This document shows, one piece after another, positions 51,538 through 61,386 of a stretch of 64,000 nucleotides of DNA. Location: positions 1,523,549 to 1,587,548 of the forward strand of contig AP024675.1 of assembly GCA_025998875.1 (NCBI GenBank). Reading direction: 5' to 3'. The first letter of the stretch is position 1, and each line of letters begins with the position of its first letter. The notes below the pieces were generated by a model, which saw only the letters and a list, made by a program, of their open reading frames with translations, did no database searches and was not told the DNA's origin. The position numbers and the translations under genes are program-made. The DNA is from Bacteroidota bacterium (lineage in GTDB: Bacteria; Bacteroidota; Rhodothermia; JANXDC01).

Positions 51538-52233
51538 ATGAAAAAGCCCGTGCTCGGAGCACTGCTCATCCTCCTCGGTCTTGCGGGCTGTGACCTGCTC
51601 TCTTCCTCCAGCTCAGAAGGGGGGCTGGATCTGTACCTGACCACGGAACAGCAGACCGGATCTCTACCCAGCCTGTCCGTTGCGGATGCGGGGCAGGATC
51701 TCGGACTAGCCCATGACAGCGCGGGCCACGGACGTCGGTGGGGCCACTTCCCCTATGATTCTATTGCCTCGGCCACGATTGTAGTCCGGGAGGTGAAGGT
51801 CTACGGACGTCAGCAGCGGGGCACGAGCGTCTTTACCGGCAGTCAGCAGATCGAGCTGCTTAACATCAAAAGCGAGCTCGGTGCGCTGCTGGCTCAGGCC
51901 ACCATTGAGCCGGATACGATCCGTGCCCTGGAGCTGCGGGTTGAGCAGGGGCAGATTCAGCTCAAGAACGGACGCACCTTCACGCTCCGCGTGCCCGTTA
52001 CCGAGGGTCGGGTGCTCGTGCTCTTCCATCCCCCTCTTGTGGTCCAGGAGGGCCAGACCATCCAGATCACCCTCGAATTCAACCTGTCGCGCTCTTTTGT
52101 GGCTATTCCGGATCCGAGCACCGGTGGTATCCGGGAATTCCTCTTCAAACCGGTCATTCGTCCGGTCCGAGTCAAGACTGTGGAGGGCGTCGGTCACTTC
52201 GGTCGGGGCAGGATGGGCGGTCACGGAGGATAA
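51538..52233 (+). CDS. DUF4382-like lipoprotein
   Basis: A 231-residue lipoprotein: signal sequence ending LGLAGC, then Ser-rich linker and a beta-sandwich with SATIVVREVKVY, TGSQQIELLNIKS, ALELRVEQGQIQLKNG and VVQEGQTIQITLEFNL, the DUF4382 pattern. The Gly/His-rich tail (GRGRMGGHGG) is unusual. ATG 51538 follows GGAGAGGAG; the frame is open further up. The ECF sigma gene starts eight bases after the stop, so it is the first gene of a five-gene unit that ends at 55431. Confidence 0.75.
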   Translation: MKKPVLGALLILLGLAGCDLLSSSSSEGGLDLYLTTEQQTGSLPSLSVADAGQDLGLAHDSAGHGRRWGHFPYDSIASATIVVREVKVYGRQQRGTSVFTGSQQIELLNIKSELGALLAQATIEPDTIRALELRVEQGQIQLKNGRTFTLRVPVTEGRVLVLFHPPLVVQEGQTIQITLEFNLSRSFVAIPDPSTGGIREFLFKPVIRPVRVKTVEGVGHFGRGRMGGHGG

Positions 52234-52241
52234 GCGCTGGC

Positions 52242-52790
52242 ATGACGGGGGCCGACGAGTACCGGATCATCCGGCAGGTGCAAAACGGCGACCAGGAGGC
52301 TTATCGCCTCCTGGTCGACCGGTATAAGCGCATGGTCTTCCAGGTGGCGCTGCAGTTTGCTCCGGATGCGGATACGGCGCAGGACCTGGCTCAGGAGGCT
52401 TTCCTGCGGGCCTATGAGCATATTGGCCGGTTCCGTTTCGCCTCCAGTTTCGCCACCTGGCTCTATCAGATTGCGCTCAACGTGGGTCGGGACTATGTGC
52501 GTCGCCGTCGTCTGCACCGGAGCGAGCCCCTGGAACGCGCCGAATCCGTACCTGCCGAAACGCCGGATCCGACCCGAGAACTGGAACGCGCCGAGTTCCG
52601 CATGGCCCTGCAGCGGGCCCTGGCCCGGTTGCCGGATACCTACGCCATTCCGTTCCTGATGCGCTACGGAGAAGAGCTTTCCTACGAGGAGATGGCCCTC
52701 CGGCTTCAGGTGGCTCCTGAGGTGCTCAAGGTGCGCGTCTTCCGAGCTCGGCAGAAATTACAGCGTATGCTGACGAGGTGGATGCGATGA
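52242..52790 (+). CDS. ECF RNA polymerase sigma factor
   Basis: A 182-residue ECF sigma. Region 2: YRLLVDRYKRMVFQVALQFAPD, QDLAQEAFLRAYEHIGRFRF and FATWLYQIALNVGRDYVRRR. Region 4: LARLPDTYAIPFLMRYGEELSYEEMALRLQ and VKVRVFRARQKL (KVRVFRARQKLQRM). Its stop overlaps the ATG of the anti-sigma gene, typical of a sigma/anti-sigma pair. Eight bases follow the lipoprotein gene. Confidence 0.94.
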   Translation: MTGADEYRIIRQVQNGDQEAYRLLVDRYKRMVFQVALQFAPDADTAQDLAQEAFLRAYEHIGRFRFASSFATWLYQIALNVGRDYVRRRRLHRSEPLERAESVPAETPDPTRELERAEFRMALQRALARLPDTYAIPFLMRYGEELSYEEMALRLQVAPEVLKVRVFRARQKLQRMLTRWMR

Positions 52791-53434
52791 GATCGGATCG
52801 AATTCATGCGTTTCTGGAGGGCGTGCTCTCGGAATCCGAGGAGGCGCGGCTCTTTGAAGAGCTCAGTCGGGATCCCCACCTGCGGGACCGATTCCGGCGC
52901 GCCGTATGGATGCATCAGGCCCTGCGCATGCGCGCCCCTTTGCCGGAAGATTTCACCGAACGCGTAATGGCCGCCCTGCCCCGCCGGGTCTCTGAGCCCG
53001 GTTGGCGGGCGTGGCTGCTGCGGGGGTGGCGTGCGCTCTGGGTCCCGCGACCCATCTGGTTGCGCCCCCTCTGGGTGGGATCCGGGGTCGCGCTGATGCT
53101 GTTGGCCCTCCTGTTGGGCCTGCCGCGCTCAGGATCAACCCCCGCCGAGGTGCAGGCCGAAGCCCCCACGGTGTTGCATCGGGTTCGCCTGGCTGTTCCC
53201 ATCGGACCGGCCCGGCAGGTGGCCGTGGCGGGCACATTCAACAACTGGTCCACGGAAGCCTGGCTGCTCGAGGATCCCGATGGAGATGGGATCTGGACTG
53301 GCGAGATCCTGCTTCCGCCAGGCCGGTACGAATATATAATCGTGGTCGATGGGGAACACTGGATGCCGGATCCGACGGCCACGATGTTTGTCGAGGACGG
53401 CTTCGGGAGGCGCAATGCGGTGTTGCTCCTGTAG
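52787..53434 (+). CDS. membrane anti-sigma factor with a C-terminal glycogen-binding (CBM48-like) domain
   Basis: A 215-residue protein. Residues 1-65 are an anti-sigma-like helical segment (RIHAFLEGVLSESEEARLFEEL, HQALRMRAPLPEDFTERVMAAL); about 95-113 is one membrane helix (VGSGVALMLLALLLGL); about 130-215 is an AMPK-type/CBM48 domain (VAVAGTFNNWSTEAWLLEDP, DGIWTGEILLPPGRYEYIIVVDG, ending VLLL). With a cytoplasmic N-terminus the CBM would lie in the periplasm, suggesting that a glycan signal could release the sigma factor encoded just before. The start overlaps the sigma stop (ATGA). The sensor role is inferred. Confidence 0.83.
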   Translation: MRSDRIHAFLEGVLSESEEARLFEELSRDPHLRDRFRRAVWMHQALRMRAPLPEDFTERVMAALPRRVSEPGWRAWLLRGWRALWVPRPIWLRPLWVGSGVALMLLALLLGLPRSGSTPAEVQAEAPTVLHRVRLAVPIGPARQVAVAGTFNNWSTEAWLLEDPDGDGIWTGEILLPPGRYEYIIVVDGEHWMPDPTATMFVEDGFGRRNAVLLL

Positions 53435-54614
53435 GTATCGGGGCCTGGGAACCGTCCTGCTCTTCGCTCTGTCCCTCTCAGCACGTGGGCAGAGCCGGCT
53501 GGAAGCGCAGGGGGAGCTATGGGCGGGCGGGGCGAGCAACCGCTTTCTCCTCCCCTATGGGCTTCCGGCGTGGAACCAGACCGGCTCCGGGTATGCCGGG
53601 CTAGCCTTCGCTTTTGCCGGTGTGCGCTCCTGGAATCGGGGGGAACTGCGTCTCGGCTCCGGTCTTACCACCATGCTCTATGCGGGTCGGTGGGAACGGC
53701 TGTGGCGCACGTCGCTCGAGCTGCGAGGCACCTGGAGCCCGGAGCTCGGAGGATGGTTTTCGGCTGGCTATATCTGGAGTTCACAACCCGAACTGGGGCA
53801 TTTTGCCGCTCTGGAGGCCGGTTTACGCTGGATGCCCACCTGGCGCTGGGGGGTGGAGCTGGTTACCGGCTGGGGTTTGTTGCCCACAGTGGCCGAGCCC
53901 CGTTCCAGCCTGCGCTATGGCCTGCGCCTGCTCGGGCAACCGCATCACCGCCTACAGCTCGCTCTGGGCTGGCACGGATGGGGGGCTTTCCGGGCAGAGC
54001 CCACCACGCTGATGGAGCTCACGCTTGGAGCTCCGATCTCCCCAACCCGATTGCGCCTGGATCTGGAGCATCAGCGCTGGCCTGTGGAGCTGGTTCGGCC
54101 TTACTGGCATGGCCGGCGGCTTGTCTGGATGCGCATCCGCAACGTGGACAGCTGGACGAGCGCGCGTCTGGAGCTGGCCCGGGAGGTGTCCGCTTCTTGG
54201 GAGGTCGCCCTGCAGATGGGCCTGGCGCAATACAGGACGCGCACCCAGGCCCGCGCCGAGGCGCTCTTGGGGCTCGCTTTGCGCGCCTCGAGTCTGTTGT
54301 GGCGGCAGATTCCGCAGGGATCGGTGCGGTATGGCACCGCAAATGGCCGGGTATGCGTGGAGGTCTACTACACCGGACCGGGACGGCTGTATCTGGTCGG
54401 GGATTTCAACGGCTGGCAGGCCACAGCCCATCCGATGGAGCCGGATCGCGGTGGCTGGTGGCGTCTGTGCTTGAGCTTGCCCCCCGGGTCCTACGCCTTC
54501 AAGATCCGCTGCGAGGGCGATCCTCGCTACGTATGGCTTCCCCTTCCGAGCAATATAGAACGCATACCCGATGGGTTTGGAGGCGAAAACGGCAGGCTCT
54601 GGGTGGAGGAATGA
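53415..54614 (+). CDS. exported beta-rich (barrel-like) protein with C-terminal glycogen-binding domain
   Basis: A 399-residue protein: signal peptide (GLGTVLLFALSLSARGQ), about 280 residues of alternating strands like an outer-membrane barrel (GELRLGSGLTTMLYAG, HHRLQLALGWHGWGAF), and a C-terminal CBM48-like domain (about 310-399, GRLYLVGDFNGWQATAHPM, WRLCLSLPPGSYAFKIR). GGGAGG at 53405 supports ATG 53415, which overlaps the upstream gene by 20 bases. The pairing of a barrel with a CBM and its position after an anti-sigma with the same CBM is unusual. Outer-membrane location is inferred. Confidence 0.72.
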   Translation: MRCCSCRYRGLGTVLLFALSLSARGQSRLEAQGELWAGGASNRFLLPYGLPAWNQTGSGYAGLAFAFAGVRSWNRGELRLGSGLTTMLYAGRWERLWRTSLELRGTWSPELGGWFSAGYIWSSQPELGHFAALEAGLRWMPTWRWGVELVTGWGLLPTVAEPRSSLRYGLRLLGQPHHRLQLALGWHGWGAFRAEPTTLMELTLGAPISPTRLRLDLEHQRWPVELVRPYWHGRRLVWMRIRNVDSWTSARLELAREVSASWEVALQMGLAQYRTRTQARAEALLGLALRASSLLWRQIPQGSVRYGTANGRVCVEVYYTGPGRLYLVGDFNGWQATAHPMEPDRGGWWRLCLSLPPGSYAFKIRCEGDPRYVWLPLPSNIERIPDGFGGENGRLWVEE

Positions 54615-54618
54615 AGCT

Positions 54619-55431
54619 ATGCGAGGACGTCTGCTCCTGACCCTGTGGCTTTTTCTGGGCCTCGGCCTGAGCGCGCGGGCACAGGAGGGACCGGAGCGCT
54701 GGCGGGAACCGGCCCGTGCAGCCGGAGTGGATCCCGCCCTTGTAGAAATCCTCTGGGCGCGTGCCGCCGCCCAGCGCTGGCCGACCGAAGAGCTGGAACG
54801 ATTGATCCAGACCAGCTTGAGCCTGGAGCGGGAGGGTATGCCCGGGGAACTGCTTCTGCAGAAGGCCCTCGAGGGGATGGCCAAACAGGTGCCCCCGGAG
54901 CAGGTCCTGCGGGTGACCGAACAGCTGGCAGGCACCCTCCGGCGCGCCCACGAGCTACTGCAGGAACGGGTGCCCCGCTGGCGCGCCCGCCTGCCTGAAC
55001 TTGAAGAACGCCCGGTACGGCGGGCCTTCATTGCCGAATTGGCCTCCGGACAGGCCCAAGGGGTGCCCGTGGAGGTTCTGGCCCGCGCTCTGGAAGGCTG
55101 GATGCAGGCTCGTTCGGCTCCGAGCTGGCGTGATATGCTGGCCGCCGTGCGTATCCTGCCCGAGATGCCCGTCCCTCCGGAGCGGTCCGCCGAACTCATC
55201 CAGGCCTTTCTAGAAGCTGGCGGCAAAGGGGCAGAGCTCAACCAGATCCCCGCCGCCCTGCGTATGGCCCAGCAGCAGATGCGCCTGCCGGCGGAGGCGA
55301 TCGCCCGGATGGCCACCCAGCGCATCCGAGGCGGGCTCTCTCCCCGAGAACTGCTGGAGCACATGCGCCGGGGCGCCTTGGAACGCCCCCCTATGCAGGG
55401 CATGGGGCGACCCGGAAAGCCGAGAGGCTAA
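54619..55431 (+). CDS. exported helical protein of unknown function
   Basis: A 270-residue protein with signal peptide [22 protein letters not shown], then almost all helix with regularly spaced conserved-looking blocks ([69 protein letters not shown] in parts). I know no family. It begins four bases after the barrel-CBM gene, and ends the five-gene unit that contains the sigma factor. A partner of the barrel is possible. Confidence 0.7.
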   Translation: MRGRLLLTLWLFLGLGLSARAQEGPERWREPARAAGVDPALVEILWARAAAQRWPTEELERLIQTSLSLEREGMPGELLLQKALEGMAKQVPPEQVLRVTEQLAGTLRRAHELLQERVPRWRARLPELEERPVRRAFIAELASGQAQGVPVEVLARALEGWMQARSAPSWRDMLAAVRILPEMPVPPERSAELIQAFLEAGGKGAELNQIPAALRMAQQQMRLPAEAIARMATQRIRGGLSPRELLEHMRRGALERPPMQGMGRPGKPRG

Positions 55432-55574
55432 TCGGAGCGGGGGATGAAAAAAATTTCCCCCGGACCTTTGCGAATTTTCCCCCTCTGCCGTCTTTTTTCC
55501 TGCCATGGAGCATGCGCAGGCCGGGGAATGTTTTTTGCCCCGCCTTCTATGCGGTTTTTTTGACGGAGACGAAC

Positions 55575-57857
55575 ATGAAGACCCTGCGCATGCGCTTCCG
55601 CTCCTGGCTTCAGGATCTGTCTTTGCGCGTTCGGATCGCCGCTACGGGGTTTGTTCTGCTGATTTTCGTCTTCTTTCTGCTCTGGCTGTACAGGGAAAGC
55701 CGCCGGATCGATGCGACACTGGACTGGGCCGTCCATAGCCAGCAGGTGATGATCCGTGCGGCGGAACTGGATGCGGCCGTTCTCAGCTTGCAGGGCGATG
55801 TGCGCCGCTACCTCCTGACCGGTCTTGCCGAAGATGCTCGCCGCCTGGCCGAGGCTCAAGCCCGTATACAGGAGCACATAGCTGCGTTGATCGAGATGAC
55901 CGCCGATAATCCGGCTCAAGGGGAGCGTCTCCGGCGGATACAGAAGCTCGTTGAGCAGTACGATCAGGAGGTGATCCGGCCCGAAATCGCATTGCGGGAG
56001 CGAATCACCCAGCTGGAAGCCGAGCGGGCCGCCATGGAGCAGCGAGGACAGGACTGGCGCTATTACGCCTATCGTCAACTGGGGCGCCAGCTGCTTCAGG
56101 CCCGCGATAGCCTGCAGAGGTTGGCTATCCAGGTCCGGGGCACAATACAGCCGGTCCGGGCCGAGATGCAGGCTTTCTGGGAAGAAGAAGAGCGTCTGGC
56201 CACCGAGCGCATCGACAACCTCCGGGGGGATCTGCTCTGGATGCGTCGGGTGCTTCTCGGAGGAGGAGGGCTGGCCGTATGCCTCGGGATCTTCCTGCTC
56301 CTGGCTGTGGCCCGCTCCATCGTGCGGCCTCTGGGCAAACTCCAGTATGCCGTAGAAGCGCTCCAGGAGGGCCGCGCAACAGATAGGGAGCTGGACTTGG
56401 AGGGGAGTAACGAACTGGCCAGGCTCGGCCGGGCCTTTCAGCAGATGGCGCGGGCCGTACGGGATGAGATCGCCCGCGCCCGGAGCGTGCAGGAGAACAT
56501 CCCGGTGGCGTTTCTGCTTGTGGATGCGCAGGGCCGGATTCAGTTCATCAACCCGCGCGCACGGGAGCTGGCCGCTCTGCAAGCAGAGCAGGCGCTCGCT
56601 CGCCCTGCCGAAGACCTCTTTGGCCACGATCTGGGGCTTTCGGAGACCCTGCGCACAGGCCAGCCCAACCCGGGCCAGCAGCTCATGCTCCGCACCCATG
56701 CGGGCGAGACCTTCCCGGCTCGTGTGATGAGCGCCCCGGTGCAGGATGCGGAAGGGAATCGGGTAGGGGCTTTTGCTGTGATCACCGACCTGCGGCAGGA
56801 GATCGCGCAACAGAAGGCCTACCTCGAAGAGCAGATTCGCCCCCTGGAGATTGCCCTGCAGGCCATTGCCTCCGGAGATCTGACCTATACGGTGGACCTG
56901 GATCCGGAGAGCGACCTCTATCGGCTCGGACAGACCATCGAGAACATGCGCCAGAGCCTGGCAGAGCTCGTCTCACGGGTCCGCGAGGCGGCTGATTCGG
57001 TGGCCTCCACGGCGGTGGAGATCTCCGCCTCTACAGAGCAGATGAGCGCCGGAGCCCAGGAGCAGTCGGCTCAGGCGCAGGAGGTGGCGGCCGCGGTGGA
57101 AGAGCTCAGCCGTTCGGCGATGGAGAGCGCGCGTCTGGCCAGAGAGACCGCCGAGGCGGGTGAAAAGGCAACCGAAGCCGCCCGGCACGGCCGCACGGTC
57201 GTGGAGGAGGTTGTGCGCGAAATCCACGTGCTTTCGGAAAACATCCGCCAGGCCGCTTCGATTGTCGAGGTGCTGGGTCGATCGGGACAGGAGATCGGCA
57301 AGATCGTGCGCACGATCGATGAGATCGCCGACCAGACGAATCTGCTCGCTCTGAACGCGGCCATTGAGGCCGCACGCGCCGGTGAGCAAGGACGAGGATT
57401 TGCCGTCGTGGCCGATGAGGTGCGCAAGCTGGCCGAACGCACCCAGGAGGCCACACGCGAGATCGCCGAGATGATCGAGCAGGTCCAGCGCCAGACTCTG
57501 GAGGCGGTCAAGGCTATGCAGGCTGGCGCGGATCAGGCCGAAGAGAGCCGCATGCTCAGCGATACCGCCGGTCGCGTGCTGGCAGAGATCGAATCCATCG
57601 TCGAGCAGGCCCGCAGGCGTATCGACGGCATCGTCGCCAGTGTGGAGCAGCACTCCGCCACCACAACGCAGATGGCGCGCAACGTGGAGGGAATCGCGCA
57701 GGTGGCGCGCGAGACGGCCTCCGGGGTGTTGCAGACCGCTCAGGCGGTGCATATGCTCAGTCAGATGGCCGAGTCCCTGCGAGAGGCCGTATCCCGGCTG
57801 CGCACCAACGAGGAGGCCCGTCTGGAGAGCGCGCTCCGGAACGGCCATGGAAACTGA
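55575..57857 (+). CDS. methyl-accepting chemotaxis protein with HAMP and PAS domains
   Basis: A 760-residue receptor: membrane helix about 20-40, extracytoplasmic helical sensor (about 45-215), second helix about 225-243, HAMP, a PAS domain (about 300-400, [28 protein letters not shown] in parts), and the methyl-accepting signalling domain with the hairpin tip [42 protein letters not shown] (given here as a landmark in pieces: [20 protein letters not shown]). ATG 55575 precedes the first helix; the frame is open from 55512. No Che genes lie nearby. Ends with a strong terminator. Confidence 0.94.
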   Translation: MKTLRMRFRSWLQDLSLRVRIAATGFVLLIFVFFLLWLYRESRRIDATLDWAVHSQQVMIRAAELDAAVLSLQGDVRRYLLTGLAEDARRLAEAQARIQEHIAALIEMTADNPAQGERLRRIQKLVEQYDQEVIRPEIALRERITQLEAERAAMEQRGQDWRYYAYRQLGRQLLQARDSLQRLAIQVRGTIQPVRAEMQAFWEEEERLATERIDNLRGDLLWMRRVLLGGGGLAVCLGIFLLLAVARSIVRPLGKLQYAVEALQEGRATDRELDLEGSNELARLGRAFQQMARAVRDEIARARSVQENIPVAFLLVDAQGRIQFINPRARELAALQAEQALARPAEDLFGHDLGLSETLRTGQPNPGQQLMLRTHAGETFPARVMSAPVQDAEGNRVGAFAVITDLRQEIAQQKAYLEEQIRPLEIALQAIASGDLTYTVDLDPESDLYRLGQTIENMRQSLAELVSRVREAADSVASTAVEISASTEQMSAGAQEQSAQAQEVAAAVEELSRSAMESARLARETAEAGEKATEAARHGRTVVEEVVREIHVLSENIRQAASIVEVLGRSGQEIGKIVRTIDEIADQTNLLALNAAIEAARAGEQGRGFAVVADEVRKLAERTQEATREIAEMIEQVQRQTLEAVKAMQAGADQAEESRMLSDTAGRVLAEIESIVEQARRRIDGIVASVEQHSATTTQMARNVEGIAQVARETASGVLQTAQAVHMLSQMAESLREAVSRLRTNEEARLESALRNGHGN

Positions 57858-57882
57858 CCCGCGGCGAGGACCGCTCCGTCTG

Positions 57883-57911
57883 GGCCCGGAGTCTGCGGCT
57901 CCGGGCCTTTT
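57883..57911 (+). terminator. Rho-independent terminator after the chemoreceptor gene
   Basis: Perfect 9-bp stem GGCCCGGAG/CTCCGGGCC with a seven-base loop and TTTT. Confidence 0.85.
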
Positions 57912-58069
57912 GCATACAGGCGCCTGTAGAAAACAGCCCCGTCGGCATGCCCGGCGGCTTTGGCCTACGGGACACTCGGTGTCCCCCGGGTGGCGATTCT
58001 GGCGTGCGCCGGCGAATCTTCGCTCAACGGCTGTGGACCTTCCGTCGGGTAGAGGCATAGACCAATGGC

Positions 58070-58340
58070 GGAAACACGCCGATGGCAACGGCCCACCCGG
58101 TGTCATTATCAACTACAACTGCCAGGATTACCAGTGTGAGCCTGACCTGGTGGAACGGCTGACTGCCATCGCGCAGGAGTATCTGGAGTTCGTCTATCTG
58201 GCCCCCTTCCCCAATATGACAGCCAAGATCGCCGTCACCCGCGTGGGGGCTATTGAGACATTCGACACATTCGATGAAAGCACCGAGGGGGCCATTCGAT
58301 CACGTGTCGTCGCTACAAGCGGGAACAGAACCTCAGCACA
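58070..58340 (+). pseudogene. remnant of a DUF3105 gene
   Basis: One frame reads GVIINYNCQDYQCEPDLVERL, then LEFVYLAPFPNMTAKIAVTRVGAIETFDTFDES (in two pieces), the C-terminal half of a DUF3105 domain. Upstream, the expected SGPH and LVHNLEHG parts are not found in any frame, and downstream the frame changes. There is no start or ribosome site. A decayed gene between the chemoreceptor terminator and the MBL gene; 57912-58508 holds nothing else I recognise. Confidence 0.6.
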
Positions 58341-58508
58341 GGCCGTCGCCTGCGCGCGATCCTTCACCTTCCGGTCTCCCTGGAGTACGTCTTCCCCGTG
58401 TGCCCGGAGAGTGCGGGAGTGATTTCCCGGTGGCTGTATGGGATGGCTATTGGTTTCCCTCCGGCGGCGGGAAGCCCGTCTGCGTAAGCCAGTGAGCAGG
58501 CGGGGGTA

Positions 58509-59627
58509 TCATGATTGCTGCCTTGAGGCACCTTCTTGGCGGTCCGCAGGTCCGATGTAGAGCGAACCCCCTACGGGCAGCACATGGAGCCGCGCCGTGG
58601 GCAGGCCATAGTGGCCGGCCGCTTCCATAAGCCGGCGGGGAGGTTGATCGAGCGGTTCGTCGGCCTGATCGAAGGTACCCCAGTGGATGGCCAGCATATG
58701 TTCGGCCTCCAGATCCTGAAACGCCCGCAGGGCCTCCTCCGGGTCAACGTGGACTTCTTGCATGAACCAGCGCGGCTCATAGGCCCCGATAGGCAACAGG
58801 GCCACCCTCGGAGGGCCGAGCCGTTGCCGGATGAGCCGGAAGTGGGAGCCGTATCCCGTATCCCCCCCGAAATACAGGCTGTAATCGGGCCGCCTTCGGT
58901 GCTGTACATACCAGCTTGCCCACAGATCCCGGTTCCGGTCCGTAAGCCCCCGGTTGGAGAAATGCCGGGCCGGAGTACAGAAAAGCCGCAGCGGACCCAC
59001 ATCGACATATTCCCACCAGTCCAGCTCCCGTACCCGTCGGACACCCCAGTTGCGCAGGTGCCGTCCTACGCGCAGGGGCACAAGAAACAGGGGCTCAAAA
59101 CGCCGCTCGAGTTCCAGAATAGAGGCCTTGTCGAGATGGTCATAGTGGTTGTGGGAGATAAGCACAAGGGCTATCGGTGGCAGATCTTTCGGCTTGGCGG
59201 GTAGCGCTACCTGCCGCACGGGTCCGGCGAAGGAGACCGGGCTGACGCGGCGGCTGAAGACCGGATCGGTCAGCAGCCATAGCGTATCGAGGCCTATGAG
59301 TACGGTGCTGTGGCCCAGCCAGAAAAGCCGCATGCCCTCTTCGGGGAGGCGAAACTCCTCCGGATGGATCGGCCGAAACGGGGTGGGCGGATGAGTGCGC
59401 TGGGAGAAGATTCGCCCGGCGATCCAACGCACACTGGGCCAGAAGGGGCGCGGTATAGGGGGATCCAGGTTGCGAAACGGCCCTCGACCATCGGGGGGGT
59501 GATGTTCCCTGCCGGACTCAGGGTGAGGGGCTACGGGGGGTAGAGGAGGGGCAGGCTGTTGCCCATCGGCCGCACAGCCGAGTAGTAGGCCCGTCAGGAT
59601 CAGGCTGAGCAAGAGAACGCCGAGCAT
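58509..59627 (-). CDS. MBL-fold metallohydrolase lipoprotein (NAPE-PLD/UlaG-like)
   Basis: A 372-residue lipoprotein (signal ends LLLGC). The hydrolase domain has FWLGHSTVLIGLDTLWLLTDPVF, the metal motif SHNHYDHLDKASI, FCTPARHFSNRG, FGGDTGYG and MLAIHWGTF, which together place it in the NAPE-PLD-like branch of the metallo-beta-lactamase superfamily; the order and spacing fit. Such enzymes cleave phosphodiesters of lipids. It diverges from the M14 carboxypeptidase gene, sharing 111 bases. Confidence 0.9.
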   Translation of the reverse strand: MLGVLLLSLILTGLLLGCAADGQQPAPPLPPVAPHPESGREHHPPDGRGPFRNLDPPIPRPFWPSVRWIAGRIFSQRTHPPTPFRPIHPEEFRLPEEGMRLFWLGHSTVLIGLDTLWLLTDPVFSRRVSPVSFAGPVRQVALPAKPKDLPPIALVLISHNHYDHLDKASILELERRFEPLFLVPLRVGRHLRNWGVRRVRELDWWEYVDVGPLRLFCTPARHFSNRGLTDRNRDLWASWYVQHRRRPDYSLYFGGDTGYGSHFRLIRQRLGPPRVALLPIGAYEPRWFMQEVHVDPEEALRAFQDLEAEHMLAIHWGTFDQADEPLDQPPRRLMEAAGHYGLPTARLHVLPVGGSLYIGPADRQEGASRQQS

Positions 59628-59738
59628 ATCCGTGGCTTTTCAGGAGCCGAAACGAGCTCCCCGTGCGGAGAGTTCCCGGACTTGTCTGTCCCCGTGTAGG
59701 GGTATTTTCTTCCGTCTCGATGCTACAGGAGAACGTCC

Positions 59739-61313
59739 ATGCGTCGGGTTTGCTTCTGGGCAGTTTGCCTACTTGGCTGGTTGCCTGCGCGGGCGCAGGA
59801 GCTGCGCACGGTTCCGGAACGGACCGATTATGAGGCCACCTCGCGGTATGAGGACGTGGTGGCCTTTCTGCAGGCCGTGACCCGAGGAAGTGACTTCCTG
59901 CATCTGCGCTGGCTGGATTCCACCGTCGAGGGCCGCAGGCTTCCCCTGGTGATCGCCGCCCGGGGGCTGGATCCGGATCCCCAGGCCATCGCCCGCAGCG
60001 GTCGGCTGGTTGTCTACATTCAGGGCACCATCCACGCCGGAGAGGTAGAGGGCAAAGAGGCGATCCTGGAGCTGGTGCGCGCGCTGCGCGATGGGAAGCA
60101 CGCGCACTGGCTAAATCGGCTCGTGCTCCTGTGGTTGCCCATGCTTAACGCGGATGGCAACGAGCGCATAAGCCCGAACAATCGGCCCTTTCAGCATGGC
60201 CCGGTGCGCGGTATGGGGCAGCGGCCTAATGCCCGGGGACTGGACCTGAACCGGGATCATATGAAGCTTGAGTCCCCCGAGATCCGGGCCTTTGTCTCTC
60301 TGCTCCGCCGCTATGATCCGGCTGTGACGCTGGATCTGCATACCACAAACGGCTCCTTTCACGGCTATCATCTCACCTACAGCGGACCGCTCAATCCGAA
60401 TACGGATCCGGAACTGATGCGCTGGATGCGCCAGGCGTTTTTCCCCCAGATCCAACACCGCATGGCGCAGGCCGGATTCCGTACCTATTACTACGGCAAC
60501 TTCGAACGGCGGGATGGGCAGGAAGTCTGGGCCACCTTCAGCCACGAGCCCCGGTTCAACAACAACTACGTGGGCCTGCGCAACCGCATTCCTATACTCA
60601 GCGAGGCCTATGCCTACATCCCCTTTCGGGATCGGATCGCGGTGACGGCCGCCTTCGTGCGCGCCGTGCTGGATTATCTGACCGAGCAGGCCGATCGGGT
60701 GCAGCAGCTGATCCAGCAGGCCGAACAGCATGCCATAGCGCTGGGGCGTAGCGGGCGAGATTCGCTCGGGGTGCGCTTCGCCCTTGTGCGTTCCTCGGAG
60801 CGGACCACCATTCTCAAGGGGGCCGTGCGCACCGAGGAAAACCCGTATTCCGGTCGGCCTATGTACCGCCTGGTTGAGGATTCCGTGCGCGCTGTAGAGA
60901 TGCCCGAATATCAGGCCTTCCAGGCCACGATCCGGGAGCGCCTGCCCCGAGCCTATTATCTGCCCCCCGAGGTGGCCTCTGTTGTACTTCCCCTTCTGGA
61001 GGCGCACGGAGCCCGGCTGGAACGTCTGGAGCGACCGCTTCGGCTGCGCGGAGAGCGCTTCCGGATCCTGGAGAATCGCCAGGATGATCGTCCCTTTCAG
61101 GGACATCGCCAGCGCCGGCTGGAGGGACAATGGGAACCGGCCGAACTGGAACTGCCGGCCGGAAGCTGGACGCTGCCCATGGATCAGCCCCTGGCCCGGC
61201 TTCTGTTTTATCTGCTTGAACCCCGGAGCGACGACGGCCTCCTAAACTGGAACGTGCTGGATGCTTTTCTCGAAGGGTCCGGTTACTATCCTATATGGCG
61301 GAGCTCGCCCTGA
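59739..61313 (+). CDS. secreted M14 zinc carboxypeptidase
   Basis: A 524-residue protein with a signal peptide (MRRVCFWAVCLLGWLPARAQ). Zinc ligands: HAGEVEGKEA (HxxE) at about 96-99 and the third His in LDLHTTNGSFHG. The PMLNADGNER and RGLDLNRDHMK blocks bind substrate; a Glu in the SEAYAYIPF region is the likely catalytic one. The C-terminal 150 residues (ERLPRAYYLPPE, SWTLPMDQPLARLLFYLLEPRSDDG) are an added module seen in Bacteroidota M14 proteins. It may remove C-terminal residues or act on cell-wall peptides. Confidence 0.9.
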   Translation: MRRVCFWAVCLLGWLPARAQELRTVPERTDYEATSRYEDVVAFLQAVTRGSDFLHLRWLDSTVEGRRLPLVIAARGLDPDPQAIARSGRLVVYIQGTIHAGEVEGKEAILELVRALRDGKHAHWLNRLVLLWLPMLNADGNERISPNNRPFQHGPVRGMGQRPNARGLDLNRDHMKLESPEIRAFVSLLRRYDPAVTLDLHTTNGSFHGYHLTYSGPLNPNTDPELMRWMRQAFFPQIQHRMAQAGFRTYYYGNFERRDGQEVWATFSHEPRFNNNYVGLRNRIPILSEAYAYIPFRDRIAVTAAFVRAVLDYLTEQADRVQQLIQQAEQHAIALGRSGRDSLGVRFALVRSSERTTILKGAVRTEENPYSGRPMYRLVEDSVRAVEMPEYQAFQATIRERLPRAYYLPPEVASVVLPLLEAHGARLERLERPLRLRGERFRILENRQDDRPFQGHRQRRLEGQWEPAELELPAGSWTLPMDQPLARLLFYLLEPRSDDGLLNWNVLDAFLEGSGYYPIWRSSP

Positions 61314-61325
61314 TCGTAGGAGCGG

Positions 61326-61356
61326 TTGTTTTTCTGTGTGTTCTTGTTTACGTTTA
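61326..61356 (+). promoter_or_regulatory. likely promoter of the response regulator-kinase pair
   Basis: TTG at 61326-61328, 20 bases, then TACGTTTA at 61349-61356, 31 bases before the GTG start. Confidence 0.4.
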
Positions 61357-61386
61357 GCGCATCTAGAGCTGCCTAAGGGGATTTCG

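Noticed and set aside
55432-55574. A terminator after the helical protein gene at 55431
   Set aside because: CGGGGGA/TCCCCCG arms exist but the loop is A-rich and no T-run follows, so it is not listed.
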